64,000 nt of DNA from Gracilimonas sp034520725 (GCA_034520725.1 JAXHNH010000003.1:186001-250000); one strand, 5' to 3'; shown: positions 43,838 through 53,666, numbered from the stretch's first letter. Numbers and translations are program-made. The notes: a model not told the origin generated them from the letters alone.

Positions 43838-46666
43838 ATGCCCAGACGCGACGACATCCATAAAATTTTGATCATTGGTTCAGGACCTATTGTAATTGGT
43901 CAGGCTTGTGAATTTGATTACTCCGGCTCTCAGGCCTGCCGCTCACTTCAGGAAGAGGGGTACGAGATCGTACTCATCAATTCGAATCCGGCCACCATCA
44001 TGACGGATCCAATTATGGCCGATGCCGTTTATATGCTGCCGATGACCACCGATTCCATCCGGGAAATTGTAGCCAAGGAAAAACCCGATGCCGTACTCCC
44101 AACCATGGGCGGTCAGACCGGGTTAAACCTCTGCCGTGATCTTGAGAAGGTGAATTTCTGGAAAGAGAATGATATCAAGATCATTGGAGTAGATATTGAT
44201 GCGGTAGAACTGACTGAAGACCGGCAGTTATTCCGAGATAAGATGGAAGAGATCGGGATTGAGCAGTGTAAAAGTCGTTCCGCAAAATCCGTATTGGATG
44301 CGAAAGAGATTAAGGAAGAACTGGGCGGACTTCCGATCGTAATTCGTCCATCCTTTACCATGGGTGGAGCCGGAGGCGGTATTGTCTGGAATGAAGATGA
44401 ATTTGAGCGAAAAGTGTTACACGGATTGGAAATGAGTCCCGTGCACGAAGTATTGATCGAAGAATCCATTTTTGGGTGGAAGGAATATGAACTGGAACTT
44501 CTGCGGGATGCCAACGACAATGTGATCATCATCTGCTCCATTGAAAATATGGATCCCATGGGTGTTCACACCGGAGACTCTATAACGGTAGCACCAACCC
44601 AAACGCTTTCCGATAAACAGCTTCAGCACATGCGGGATGCCGCCATCAAGATGATGCGCAGTATCGGCACCTTTGCCGGCGGATGTAACGTGCAGTTTGC
44701 GATGGAACCCGGAACGGATCGACTGGTGGCTATTGAGATCAACCCACGGGTAAGTCGCTCTTCGGCACTCGCCTCCAAAGCCACGGGATACCCGATCGCA
44801 AAAGTGGCTACAAAATTAGCGGTTGGTTACACGCTGGATGAACTCAAAAATCAGATCACCGGAAACACTTCAGCATGTTTTGAGCCGAGTATCGATTATG
44901 TGGTTTGCAAGATACCGCGCTTCAACTTCGAGAAATTTCCCAATGTGGATGAAGAGCTGACCACGCAGATGAAAGCCGTGGGTGAAGTGATGTCCATTGG
45001 CCGAAACTTCCCGGAAGCCCTGAATAAAGCGTGGCAATCAATGGAAGTAGGTCGCGATGGATTGGGGGCCGACGGTTATGAAGAATTCGATCGTAAAACA
45101 GTGCGAGAGCGATTGCTAAAACCATATTGGGATCGATCTATGCAGATCCGTAATGCATTCAAACTGGGAGCTTCGGTTGAGGAAATTGCCGATATCACCA
45201 AAGTAGATCCATGGTATCTGCAACAGATCAGATATATGGTATCGCTTGAAAACAGAACTGAAGGGCAGGACCTTAAAGAAATCACAAAAGACGATTTCTT
45301 TGAACTGAAACAAGCCGGGTTTTCTGACTCCCAAATTGCGTATCTGCTCAGCAAGAGTGGAGAAAAAGTGGATGACAAGAAAGTTCGCGATCGACGAAAA
45401 GAACTCGGGTTAACCCCATCTTTCAAAATGGTAGATACCTGTGCGGCCGAGTTCCCGGCGCAAACTCCATACTACTATTCAGCTTATGAAGGAGAGAACG
45501 AAAGTGAAGTAACAGACAAGAAAAAAGTGCTGATCCTTGGAAGTGGCCCGAACCGAATTGGGCAGGGCATTGAGTTTGATTACTCCTGTACACATGCCGT
45601 TCTGGCAGCCAAAGAAATGGGTTATGAAGCCATCATGGTGAATTGTAACCCGGAGACCGTATCCACAGATTTTGACATTGCTGATAAGCTCTACTTTGAG
45701 CCGGTGTACTGGGAGCGCGTGCTGGATATCATTGACCACGAAAAACCGGAAGGAGTGATTCTGCAGGTGGGCGGACAAACGGCTCTCAAGCTTGGCAAAC
45801 GATTTGTGGAAGAAGGCATCAAGATCTTCGGAACTGATTTTGAAATGATCGACTTTGCTGAAGATCGTGGTGAGTTCTCCAAATTCCTGAAGAAACTGGA
45901 TATCCCATTCCCGGAATACGGAACAGCAAGAGAAGTAGAAGAGGCCATAAAAATTGCCAAAAGAATTGGATATCCGGTACTCATCCGCCCAAGTTATGTG
46001 CTGGGCGGACAGGGAATGCGAATCGCGGTGAAGGAAGAGGAGCTGCGAAAATATGTAGCTAACATTCTGAAAACCCATCCTGAAAATGCCTTCCTGATCG
46101 ACAAATATCTGGAACATGCCATTGAAGTGGATGTGGATTCGGTGTATGATGGAGATCAGCTTCACATTGCCGGAATCATGCAACATATTGAGCCGGCCGG
46201 TGTTCACTCCGGAGATTCCACGGCGGTGTTACCTCCGTATTCACTAAGTGATGAGGTCATAAAAACCATCGAAGATCATCAGCTGAAAATCGCAAAGAAC
46301 ATGGAAATACTTGGATTCCTGAATGTGCAATATGCGGTGAAGGATGACAAAGTGTACGTGCTGGAGGCTAATCCCCGAACCACCCGAACCATTCCGTTCC
46401 TGGCTAAAGCTAACCAGATTCCCGAAGCAGCCATTGGCGTAAAAGTGATGCTCGGTGCCAAACTCAAAGACTTTGATTTGGAATCGAAGCTGGAAAACTG
46501 GGCCATCAAAGAGCCGGTGTTCCCTTTCGACAAATTTCCGGAAGTGAAGAAAGAGCTCGGTCCGGAAATGAAATCAACCGGTGAAAGCATCTATTTTGCG
46601 AAGGACTTTAATGATGAGCACTTTAAGAAACCGTATGAGTTCAAGAGCTTGTATCTCTCGAAGTAG
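43838..46666 (+). CDS. carB: Carbamoyl-phosphate synthase large subunit, lacking the MGS domain
   Basis: A 942-residue large subunit with both ATP-grasp halves: the first opens KILIIGSGPIVIGQACEFDYSG, and the second KVLILGSGPNRIGQGIEFDYSC near residue 560. Each half keeps the RPSF/RPSY-(T/V)(M/L)GG ATP-grasp loop. The protein stops after YLSK, so the roughly 130-residue MGS-like allosteric domain of E. coli CarB (UMP/ornithine binding) is absent. Shorter CarB proteins of about 950 residues are known in Flavobacteria, so this is probably natural. The stop is followed 15 bases later by an inverted-repeat arm. Confidence 0.95.
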   Translation: MPRRDDIHKILIIGSGPIVIGQACEFDYSGSQACRSLQEEGYEIVLINSNPATIMTDPIMADAVYMLPMTTDSIREIVAKEKPDAVLPTMGGQTGLNLCRDLEKVNFWKENDIKIIGVDIDAVELTEDRQLFRDKMEEIGIEQCKSRSAKSVLDAKEIKEELGGLPIVIRPSFTMGGAGGGIVWNEDEFERKVLHGLEMSPVHEVLIEESIFGWKEYELELLRDANDNVIIICSIENMDPMGVHTGDSITVAPTQTLSDKQLQHMRDAAIKMMRSIGTFAGGCNVQFAMEPGTDRLVAIEINPRVSRSSALASKATGYPIAKVATKLAVGYTLDELKNQITGNTSACFEPSIDYVVCKIPRFNFEKFPNVDEELTTQMKAVGEVMSIGRNFPEALNKAWQSMEVGRDGLGADGYEEFDRKTVRERLLKPYWDRSMQIRNAFKLGASVEEIADITKVDPWYLQQIRYMVSLENRTEGQDLKEITKDDFFELKQAGFSDSQIAYLLSKSGEKVDDKKVRDRRKELGLTPSFKMVDTCAAEFPAQTPYYYSAYEGENESEVTDKKKVLILGSGPNRIGQGIEFDYSCTHAVLAAKEMGYEAIMVNCNPETVSTDFDIADKLYFEPVYWERVLDIIDHEKPEGVILQVGGQTALKLGKRFVEEGIKIFGTDFEMIDFAEDRGEFSKFLKKLDIPFPEYGTAREVEEAIKIAKRIGYPVLIRPSYVLGGQGMRIAVKEEELRKYVANILKTHPENAFLIDKYLEHAIEVDVDSVYDGDQLHIAGIMQHIEPAGVHSGDSTAVLPPYSLSDEVIKTIEDHQLKIAKNMEILGFLNVQYAVKDDKVYVLEANPRTTRTIPFLAKANQIPEAAIGVKVMLGAKLKDFDLESKLENWAIKEPVFPFDKFPEVKKELGPEMKSTGESIYFAKDFNDEHFKKPYEFKSLYLSK

Positions 46667-46680
46667 AGTGGGTGGTTATT

Positions 46681-46728
46681 GCGATCGCTGATTTCGCGGA
46701 TGGCGCTGATTTTTGATTTTCACAGATT
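46681..46728. repeat. Left inverted-repeat arm of the GxxExxY cassette
   Basis: 46682-46700 is complementary to 47257-47275 at 18 of 19 positions (CGATCGCTGATTTCGC), and 46721-46728 to 47246-47253. The inner half (46708-46728) also matches 47573-47594. The two arms bracket the GxxExxY gene. Confidence 0.8.
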
Positions 46729-46809
46729 GGGTCTCAAAATATTTTGTAAGGAGTTGCCTTGAAATTGCTCTTACTAAAAAAAAGAGCATATTAAATTGAG
46801 GTACTTCTT

Positions 46810-47226
46810 ATGAAACGCTATCAATCACAATCAGTAAATAAGGATTATAAGCACAGCGACATCACAGGGGATATAATTGGCTGCGCAATGCGTGTTCATT
46901 CAGGATTAGGTCCAGGTTATCCGGAAGTGATCTATCAGCGGGCAATGGCACATGAAATGGGTAAAGCTAGTCTTAGTTTTTCAAGAGAGATTAATATTCC
47001 GGTAATGTATGATGGGGTCCAAGTTGGAATAAGACGGGCTGATTTTATTGTCAAAAATACCGTTGTTTTAGAACTCAAAGCAATAAGTGAAATGGACAAG
47101 GGCAATTTCAATCAGGTTCTGAATTATCTGGAAGCCTACAAAAAAGAAATTGGTTTGCTAATTAACTTCGGGACAGAAAGCCTTCAATTCAAAAGACTTA
47201 TCTTAACTCGGAATAAGAATACTTAA
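46810..47226 (+). CDS. GxxExxY protein (PD-(D/E)XK-like small protein)
   Basis: A 138-residue protein. The namesake motif is Gly36-x-x-Glu39-x-x-Tyr42 (GYPEVIY) after VIGCAMRVHSGLGP-like sequence, and a nuclease-like D-x9-ExK follows: Asp78, Glu88 and Lys90 in RADFIVKN...LELK. The tail INFGTESLQFKRLIL is typical. The family has no settled function; it is placed in the PD-(D/E)XK superfamily. It lies alone between inverted-repeat arms (46681-46728, 47246-47275), separate from carB and recQ. Confidence 0.88.
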   Translation: MKRYQSQSVNKDYKHSDITGDIIGCAMRVHSGLGPGYPEVIYQRAMAHEMGKASLSFSREINIPVMYDGVQVGIRRADFIVKNTVVLELKAISEMDKGNFNQVLNYLEAYKKEIGLLINFGTESLQFKRLILTRNKNT

Positions 47227-47603
47227 TTGCTGACAGTAAGAAACTAATCTGTGCAATCTGCGAAATCAGCGATCGAAAAGAGTTTATTACGTACATATAA
47301 AGGTACAAAGTTGATTATGACGGGAGATATTTAAGGGGTTGAATCATGGAGATTACGCCCCGTTGGAGTTTAAGCATTTCGTGTTGTGTTAATTCCATAG
47401 TTCGTTGCAGTTTGTTTTTAATGGTGCTCTTTAGGTCTAAAATAACTCAAGATTAATAATTCTATCGCCTTTTGATTTAGATGAGGGGAGGAAAAAGCCT
47501 TATCTTAATTATCTAAGTAAGAAAATTAAAGACGTAATGATTTCACAGTACATATATTTAAGCTTGATAACTAATCTGTGAAATCCAAAAATCCCACAAA
47601 TCT
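47227..47603. other. Intergenic region before recQ
   Basis: About 380 bases. It contains the right repeat arm (47246-47275) and a further pair of AATCTGTG units (47573-47580, 47599-47606). Nothing else is recognisable between 47280 and 47570. Confidence 0.6.
47246..47275. repeat. Right inverted-repeat arm of the GxxExxY cassette
   Basis: Complementary to the left arm at 46681-46728 (see there), beginning AATCTGTG and ending AATCAGCGATCG. It starts 20 bases after the GxxExxY stop. Confidence 0.8.
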
Positions 47604-47606
47604 GTG
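47573..47606. repeat. Two AATCTGTG units overlapping the recQ start
   Basis: AATCTGTG at 47573-47580 and 47599-47606 with an AAATCCAAAAATCCCACA spacer. The first unit and spacer match the complement of 46708-46728. The GTG of the second unit is the recQ start codon. Confidence 0.65.
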
Positions 47607-49793
47607 ATCCAAGAAGCTAAGAAGACCCTAAAAGAAACCTTTGGCTACGACACCTTTCGCCCCCTTCAGGAAGATGTTCTCAGTCAGGCACTCAAGAGAA
47701 AAGATGCACTTGTCATTATGCCGACCGGCGGTGGTAAATCTCTTTGCTATCAGATTCCGGCCCTCATTTTTGATGGTTTGACTGTTGTAGTCTCACCACT
47801 TATCTCGCTCATGAAAGATCAGGTGGAGCAACTTCGTGAATATGATATCAATGCGGTTCACCTGAACAGCTCACTTTCACCGGAAGCTTATGGATATAAC
47901 CGCCGTCAGGTGCTGAACGGAAAGGCGAAATTACTTTACATTGCACCAGAAACGTTGCTGATGGATAAAACAAAGGATCTTTTAAAGGATATAAAGGTTG
48001 ATCTTTTTGCAGTGGATGAGGCGCATTGTATTTCAGAATGGGGTCACGATTTTCGTCCGGATTACCGTGAACTGGCTCGAGTCAGAAAAGAGATATTTCC
48101 TGATGCCACCTGCATGGCCTTGACGGCAACGGCTACACCAAGGGTACGTGAGGATATTAAGAAAACGCTCGAATTTGGTGAATCAGAGGAATTCATTGCT
48201 AGTTTTGACCGACCAAATCTGTTTCTGAAAATTGCAGACAAAGAAGACGCCACCAATCAGGTGCTGGATTTCTTGTACACCCGTAAAAATCAATCCGGTA
48301 TAATCTACTGTATTTCACGCCGTCAGGTGGATGAACTCTATCAGGCCCTGGATGATGAAGGCTATTCCGTAAAGCCATACCATGCTGGATTATCAGACCG
48401 TGACCGGGCCATCAATCAGCGGCAATTTATTCGGGATGATGTGCAGATCATTGTGGCAACCATTGCTTTTGGAATGGGAATCAACAAGCCAAATGTTCGT
48501 TTTGTGATGCATTATGATATGCCGCAGAACATTGAGCAGTATTATCAGCAAATTGGCCGGGCAGGACGAGATGGACTTCGTTCTGATTGTGTGTTACTGT
48601 TTAGCTACAATGATCGTCATAAGATCAAATATTTCATCAACAAAAAAGAAGGGCAGGAAAAAGAGGTTGCTGAAAAGCACCTGGATGATCTGGTGAAATT
48701 TATAGAGACCAAAAAATGTCGCCGTATACCGCTGATGAGATATTTTGGAGAGGAATATCCCAAGGATGAGTGTGGCATGTGTGACAATTGCCTCTCAAAA
48801 GATGAAGATGTGGAAGACTTCACCCTGCAGGCACAAAAGTTATTGAAATGTATTTCCGAGTTGGAAGAAAGTTTTGGAAAAACGCAGGTTATAAATGTGT
48901 TGAGAGGTTCTAGAGCGCAAAAAGTGTTAGAACTTGAGCACGATAAGCTGGATTCGCATGGCTCAGGTAAAGAATGGTCGAAAAATCAGTGGGAGCAGCT
49001 TTCAAGAATGCTGATTCGGCAGGATTACCTCTCAAAAGGAGAACATGCAGAGTTGATCATCGAAGATAAAGGTCACTCTGTTCTGAAGGGTGATGAGAAT
49101 GTGTACGGAACGTTGGACAGAACAGCGACAGCGATGAGTACTGAAGAGTCTTCACGCGTTGGCAGTGAGGTTGAGGCAGAATATGATGAAGACCTGTTTG
49201 AAATTCTCAGAAAGGAGCGTAAGAAAATGGCAGATGAAAAAGGGATTCCACCCTATACCATCTTTCCGGATACCACCCTGATGGAAATGGCCTATTATTA
49301 TCCAAAAGATAAGGAACACCTGTTGCCATTATATGGAGTTGGTGAAGTTAAATTGAAGAAATACGGTTCTATTTTTATTGGTGTGATCAAAAAGTATACA
49401 GCTGAACACGATATTGAATCGAAAAAAGACTCGCTTCAGGAAAAGGCTGAGAAACTTGAAAAGGTAGAATTGCATCAGCAGATCGGTAAAGCATTCAATG
49501 CGGGACAATCGATCGCTCACCTTTCTGAAGAGCATGGAGTGAAGGAAGTTACTATTCTCAATCATCTAAAAGATTACCTGAAAGAAGGTAATGATCTGCG
49601 CTTGGATGGAATTTCGGATGCAGCCAGTCTTTCGCTGCGCCAACAGGATGAGATCATCAAGATCTTTGATGAGAAAGGAGCGCACATGTTGAAAGTGGTG
49701 TATGATAGAATGAATAAGAAGATCGGGTACGATCAGATCCGCATTATGCAGCTATATTTCATGGCGAATGAGGCGGCGGAGAAGAACGGTTAA
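47604..49793 (+). CDS. recQ: ATP-dependent DNA helicase RecQ
   Basis: A 729-residue 3'-5' helicase for recombination and fork repair. Walker A MPTGGGKS is at 39-46, DEAHCISEWGHDFRPDY at about 135-151, and motif VI QQIGRAGRDG follows. A zinc-binding Cys cluster (CRR...CGMCDNC) and winged helix come next, then an HRDC domain (LMEMAYYYP...LYGVGEVKLKKYG) and a C-terminal HTH (AGQSIAHLSEEHGVKEVTI). The start is GTG at 47604, inside a repeat unit. Only a few residues precede the usual RecQ opening (LKETFGYDTFRPLQ), supporting this start. Confidence 0.96.
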   Translation: MIQEAKKTLKETFGYDTFRPLQEDVLSQALKRKDALVIMPTGGGKSLCYQIPALIFDGLTVVVSPLISLMKDQVEQLREYDINAVHLNSSLSPEAYGYNRRQVLNGKAKLLYIAPETLLMDKTKDLLKDIKVDLFAVDEAHCISEWGHDFRPDYRELARVRKEIFPDATCMALTATATPRVREDIKKTLEFGESEEFIASFDRPNLFLKIADKEDATNQVLDFLYTRKNQSGIIYCISRRQVDELYQALDDEGYSVKPYHAGLSDRDRAINQRQFIRDDVQIIVATIAFGMGINKPNVRFVMHYDMPQNIEQYYQQIGRAGRDGLRSDCVLLFSYNDRHKIKYFINKKEGQEKEVAEKHLDDLVKFIETKKCRRIPLMRYFGEEYPKDECGMCDNCLSKDEDVEDFTLQAQKLLKCISELEESFGKTQVINVLRGSRAQKVLELEHDKLDSHGSGKEWSKNQWEQLSRMLIRQDYLSKGEHAELIIEDKGHSVLKGDENVYGTLDRTATAMSTEESSRVGSEVEAEYDEDLFEILRKERKKMADEKGIPPYTIFPDTTLMEMAYYYPKDKEHLLPLYGVGEVKLKKYGSIFIGVIKKYTAEHDIESKKDSLQEKAEKLEKVELHQQIGKAFNAGQSIAHLSEEHGVKEVTILNHLKDYLKEGNDLRLDGISDAASLSLRQQDEIIKIFDEKGAHMLKVVYDRMNKKIGYDQIRIMQLYFMANEAAEKNG

Positions 49794-49809
49794 TTAAACT
49801 GGAATACGG

Positions 49810-50280
49810 TTATGCCGGCTCGTTGGTTGTTATAACAAAAATTACCAGTGGCTGATTACCAATATTTTTTACGGCGTGAAAGGCATCTCCCCGCACGGTG
49901 GTTAGATTACCTTTTATAAGCGGGTGAGTACTTACATCACTCTCCCAGTCATCTTTTACCAGATATTCACCCTTTCCATGAACCACCAAATAGATCTCTT
50001 GTTCGTTGCGGGTGCCGTGTGTGTGAAATCCACAGCTGTCATTGTTTGTTGGCAGGACCATATATGCACCGATCCGATTATTGACAAGTTCATCTTCGTT
50101 GAACATCTGCAGAAGATATACAACTCCTGATCCGCCATACATATTCGTTCGTTTATCATACCGTTTAACAGAATGATCATAAGATCCGAGATGATAGACC
50201 GTCGGATGCATAATTTTTTTAAGTAGTGAATCTAAATGATCGATTTTATCTTTTGAAGGGGCTGTTCGTTTTTGACTCAT
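49810..50280 (-). CDS. Cupin-domain protein
   Basis: A 156-residue single-cupin protein (start ATG 50280; 50292 is an alternative adding four residues). The cupin motifs are GFHTHGTRNEQEIYLVVHGKGEYLV (His ligands and Glu) and DAFHAVKNIGNQPLVIFV. Such proteins bind metals or small ligands and may sense or isomerise them; no substrate can be named. It lies 45 bases after the sensor kinase gene in the same direction. Confidence 0.85.
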   Translation of the reverse strand: MSQKRTAPSKDKIDHLDSLLKKIMHPTVYHLGSYDHSVKRYDKRTNMYGGSGVVYLLQMFNEDELVNNRIGAYMVLPTNNDSCGFHTHGTRNEQEIYLVVHGKGEYLVKDDWESDVSTHPLIKGNLTTVRGDAFHAVKNIGNQPLVIFVITTNEPA

Positions 50281-50324
50281 TATGAAGTGCATGTTAATTA
50301 AAGTTGGTACAAAAGTAGGCTAAA

Positions 50325-51760
50325 CTAGCAATCATCCCTAATAGGTATTAAGATCAAGAATTCCGCACCGCCTTCGGTTTTGTTCTTAACATCAATTCTA
50401 CCGCCTGCATGACCTATGATCTCACTTGAAATCGCTAGACCGAGCCCTAACCCAAATTCTGCACCCTGATTTTTAGTCGTGAAATTTGGTTCAAAGATCT
50501 TAGGTATGATGTGTTCAGGAATACCGGGACCGGAATCTGAGATCCTAACAATGATATTTTCTTCATCAGCCTCTGTAGAAATTTTCAGGGCGCCCTGATT
50601 TTTCATGGCATCACAGGCATTCACAATAATGTTGGTCCAAACCTGATTGAGGTCTCCGATATTAGCGCATGTTTTTGGGATTTCATTCAAGCTTAAGATC
50701 CATATCAATGAATTTAAGTCGGTTACTGAGCACCAGGATCGTGTCTTGAATTCCCTCCCGAATATCAGCTAGTTCTTCCTTGTTTTGATCCTGCCGGCTG
50801 TAGCTTTTCAGGCTTTTAACAAGATTGGCGATCCGCTTACTTGCAATACGGATGTTGTGGATCATCTTACCGGCTTCATAATGATTGATAAGCGTGTCCA
50901 TTTCACCTTTCTTCCGGTTCTCATCAATTAAGTTGAGGGCATCATCAGACATGTGAGCCAGCTTTCTAACCGATGACCGGTCATGGACCCATGGATACCG
51001 TTTCTCGATCATCAACATTCGATCCCTTTGGGTATTGCTGTCTACGGGTTCAGAATGTAGTCCCATTCTAAACAATTTGTAGGAATAGTGACTGCTTTCA
51101 AATTTGGAATAGATCTCGACCAGGTTTTCAGCGGCTCTCATTAAAGCAGAGGCCGGATTATTGACCTCATGGGCGAAACCTGAAACTAATTCACCAAGTG
51201 TGGCCATCTTTTCCTGATGCACCAGCATTTGATGCGTTTCCTCTAACTGAGCGTAGGCCTTTTTTAGATCATTACGTTCTTTGTTGAGTTCTTTACTAAG
51301 CAAATGAGTTCTTGTTTGAAGCCGGAGGTTACTTTTGTAGCGCTGAATCATGTTGTTCAGCATCAGTTGCTGCAGAGGGTGCTTTAACCGGGGATGATCA
51401 TTCAAGTATTGTTCAAACTGTAGTGGGCGCATTTTCAACGCCTGGCCTTTTTGTGAGATCCGTCCGCTTGTCAGGGTCGGCTCACCTGTGGTAAAAGCGA
51501 TCAGTCCTGCAAAGCTGCCGGGACCAAGGGTTATGAGTTTAACTTCTGATTCATCAGGTTGTATGCGGGTTAACGTGATGTTGCCTTCAAGGATCAGGTA
51601 CATGTATTCCAGAGAATCTCCTTGAGAAAATAACATGTCTCCTTCATTAAGATCCATGAGCCGGTTCCTTCAATTCAGGAAGTTCTTTGATCAGCCTACG
51701 AATAAAATTAAGGATAGCTTCTGTATCATTAAGCCACGATATGCCTTGGTGGTCACTCAT
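50325..51760 (-). pseudogene. cNMP-binding sensor histidine kinase broken by two +1 insertions
   Basis: A soluble histidine kinase of about 477 residues when two extra bases (near 51664 and 50698) are removed. The true ATG is at 51760-51758 (MSDHQGISWLNDTEA), one base after the regulator gene. Then come a cyclic-nucleotide-binding domain (DLNEGDMLFSQGD...GPGSFAGL), a coiled coil, HisKA with HEVNNPASAL, and HATPase motifs NACDAM, DSGPGIPE and GLGLGLAISSEI. As given, it reads as two frames (50683-51657, 50325-50708). It is complete apart from the two lesions, so a sequence error or fresh mutation is likelier than decay. Confidence 0.85.
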
Positions 51761-51761
51761 A

Positions 51762-52259
51762 TCAATGATCGGTCATTTTGTGTTTACGCATGGCTTCTGA
51801 AAGTTTTTCAGCATCCAGTATCTGCATGTATGCGAGCAGATTTTTTTCGTTTTCGATCACATAAGCAGTCAGTTGATCTCTGACCACATCCTGTAACTCC
51901 TCTTCAGTCCATGGTTTGGCTACGTAATGATCCAGATCAGCTTTGTTGATGGCCAGAATAGTGTCTTCATGTCCCGCCTGACCTGTGACCAGCACTTTCT
52001 TGCTTTTTGCGGTGTTTTCGTTTTTCTGAAGGTCGATCAACAGATCAACACCATTCTTTCCCGGCAATACGTGATCACAGAGGATCAATCCGATTCTATG
52101 TCCGTGGTCAAGTATGTAATCGATCACTTTTTCGGCTTCAGTTGTATCATTTGCCGTTTCAACCGGAAAAAAGGTTTCGAAGTTTTCGAGATCTTTGACA
52201 AGTGCATCCATTACTTCGAGCTCGTCTTCAACGATCAATATGTAAATTTTGTGATCCAT
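51762..52259 (-). CDS. Response regulator
   Basis: A 165-residue receiver-domain protein without a DNA-binding domain. The acidic pocket is Glu11/Asp12, the phospho-accepting residue Asp62 in LILCDHVLPGKNG, and the Lys switch lies in HYVAKPWTEEEL. The C-terminal 40 residues are helical. It sits between the DASS transporter gene (6 bases) and the sensor kinase gene, so the three form a signalling/transport unit. A CheY- or scaffold-like output is likely. Confidence 0.92.
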   Translation of the reverse strand: MDHKIYILIVEDELEVMDALVKDLENFETFFPVETANDTTEAEKVIDYILDHGHRIGLILCDHVLPGKNGVDLLIDLQKNENTAKSKKVLVTGQAGHEDTILAINKADLDHYVAKPWTEEELQDVVRDQLTAYVIENEKNLLAYMQILDAEKLSEAMRKHKMTDH

Positions 52260-52265
52260 GGTTTT

Positions 52266-53666
52266 CTAATTTAAGATTAATGGCCAGTAGAACAAGGCAT
52301 AAAGAGTTACCATTAAAAGCCCAAAGATTCCAATCACGAATCCGGCGCGAGTCATATGTCTGGTTTTAAGCGTACCGGTACTGATTGCAATGGCATTGGG
52401 TGGGGTAGATATCGGGAGCATCATAGCGAGGCTGGCACTGACTCCTATCACCAAGCTGATCAGTACAAGACTGAATCCTTCACCCGCAACACCGGAAGTA
52501 GCCAGGCTGACAGCTAATGGAATCAAAAGGGTTGCAGAAACAGTATTTGAGAGAAAGTTTGACATCACAATAGCTACAAGACTGAAAATGATGATCATGA
52601 ATACCGGGGAGAAGATGCTCCATTCAATATTAGTGATGATCCATTCTGCAAGTCCGGTACTTTCCATCGAGATACCCAGTGAGATACCGCCGGCAACCAG
52701 CCACAGAACCTCCCATGGTAGCTGACGAATGCCATCTTTGTCAAGGATCCCGGTAAGAGCGAGAACGGTAACGGGAATCAAGGCAATGATACTACTCCCG
52801 ACTCCGTGCAGGCTTTCAGTAACCCAAAGCAGAACGGTAGCTCCAAACACTACATAGACTAATATTGCCGAAGAGTTCTTTTGAAACTTACCTTTCAGAT
52901 CCATTGGGATTGAATCAGTTTCAGGTTTAAACATCCAAAGAAGGACTAGCCATGTAACAAACAGGACAATGATAACAAGAGGTCCTGCCAGAACCATCCA
53001 TTCAGTGAAAGCAATATCAATGCCCTGATTTGATAGAGCCCCAATGACCACCGCATTTGGTGGGGTGCCGATCGGTGTGGCAATACCACCTATGTTTGCT
53101 GCAAACGGAATGCTTAGGGCAATTCCAATTCGTAAAGGATCTGAGGCCTCAGTTTTGGCAATAATGGGGAGAATAACAGTCATCATCATGGCAGTTGTGG
53201 CCGTGTTACTCATAAATGCAGACAGTAAACCGGTCACGACCATCAATCCCAGGATGATGAACTTTGGCTTTGAGCCAAAAGGTTTTAAAAGGATCCGTGT
53301 GAGGTTCTTATCCAGATCGAATTTTACGGCTGCATCAGCAAGCACAAAACCACCCAAAAATAAAATAATGATGGGATTGGCGAGGGTTCCAATAAAATCG
53401 GTATAAGCGTTGGGGGAATATTCTGCGGTTATCTCTGGAAATAGCAGTCCCTGTTTACTGAGGAAAAAGACCTGAAGCAGGATCACCATTATGGAGGTAG
53501 CATAGATGGGGACCGGTTCAAGCATCCAGAAAACAGCGGCAATAATAAAGATGCTGAGCGCTACGTGTCCGGCTTCAGAGAGCCCCGGAATGGATAAAAA
53601 AAACGGAATGAAAAAACCGATGATCCCGATCAGTATGGATACATGATCTTTAGAGATAATTTTCAT
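52266..53666 (-). CDS. DASS/SLC13-family sodium-coupled anion symporter
   Basis: A 466-residue inner-membrane carrier with about eleven hydrophobic segments. The family's repeated SNT and TPPN motifs are both present: SNTATTAMMMT with GTPPNAVVIG in the first half, SNTVSATLLIP with STPPNAIAIS in the second. Substrates are dicarboxylates, sulfate or phosphate in this family; the motif alone does not choose. It heads a minus-strand unit with the regulator, sensor kinase and cupin genes. Confidence 0.92.
   Translation of the reverse strand: MKIISKDHVSILIGIIGFFIPFFLSIPGLSEAGHVALSIFIIAAVFWMLEPVPIYATSIMVILLQVFFLSKQGLLFPEITAEYSPNAYTDFIGTLANPIIILFLGGFVLADAAVKFDLDKNLTRILLKPFGSKPKFIILGLMVVTGLLSAFMSNTATTAMMMTVILPIIAKTEASDPLRIGIALSIPFAANIGGIATPIGTPPNAVVIGALSNQGIDIAFTEWMVLAGPLVIIVLFVTWLVLLWMFKPETDSIPMDLKGKFQKNSSAILVYVVFGATVLLWVTESLHGVGSSIIALIPVTVLALTGILDKDGIRQLPWEVLWLVAGGISLGISMESTGLAEWIITNIEWSIFSPVFMIIIFSLVAIVMSNFLSNTVSATLLIPLAVSLATSGVAGEGFSLVLISLVIGVSASLAMMLPISTPPNAIAISTGTLKTRHMTRAGFVIGIFGLLMVTLYALFYWPLILN

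Noticed and set aside
45479..46207. Long antisense frame inside carB
   Set aside because: It lies within a highly conserved coding region on the other strand; composition is a reflection of carB codons.
50683..50708. Programmed +1 frameshift in the sensor kinase
   Set aside because: The site lacks a prfB-like slippery stop (CUU UGA with upstream SD), and a second unrelated +1 lesion exists in the same gene.
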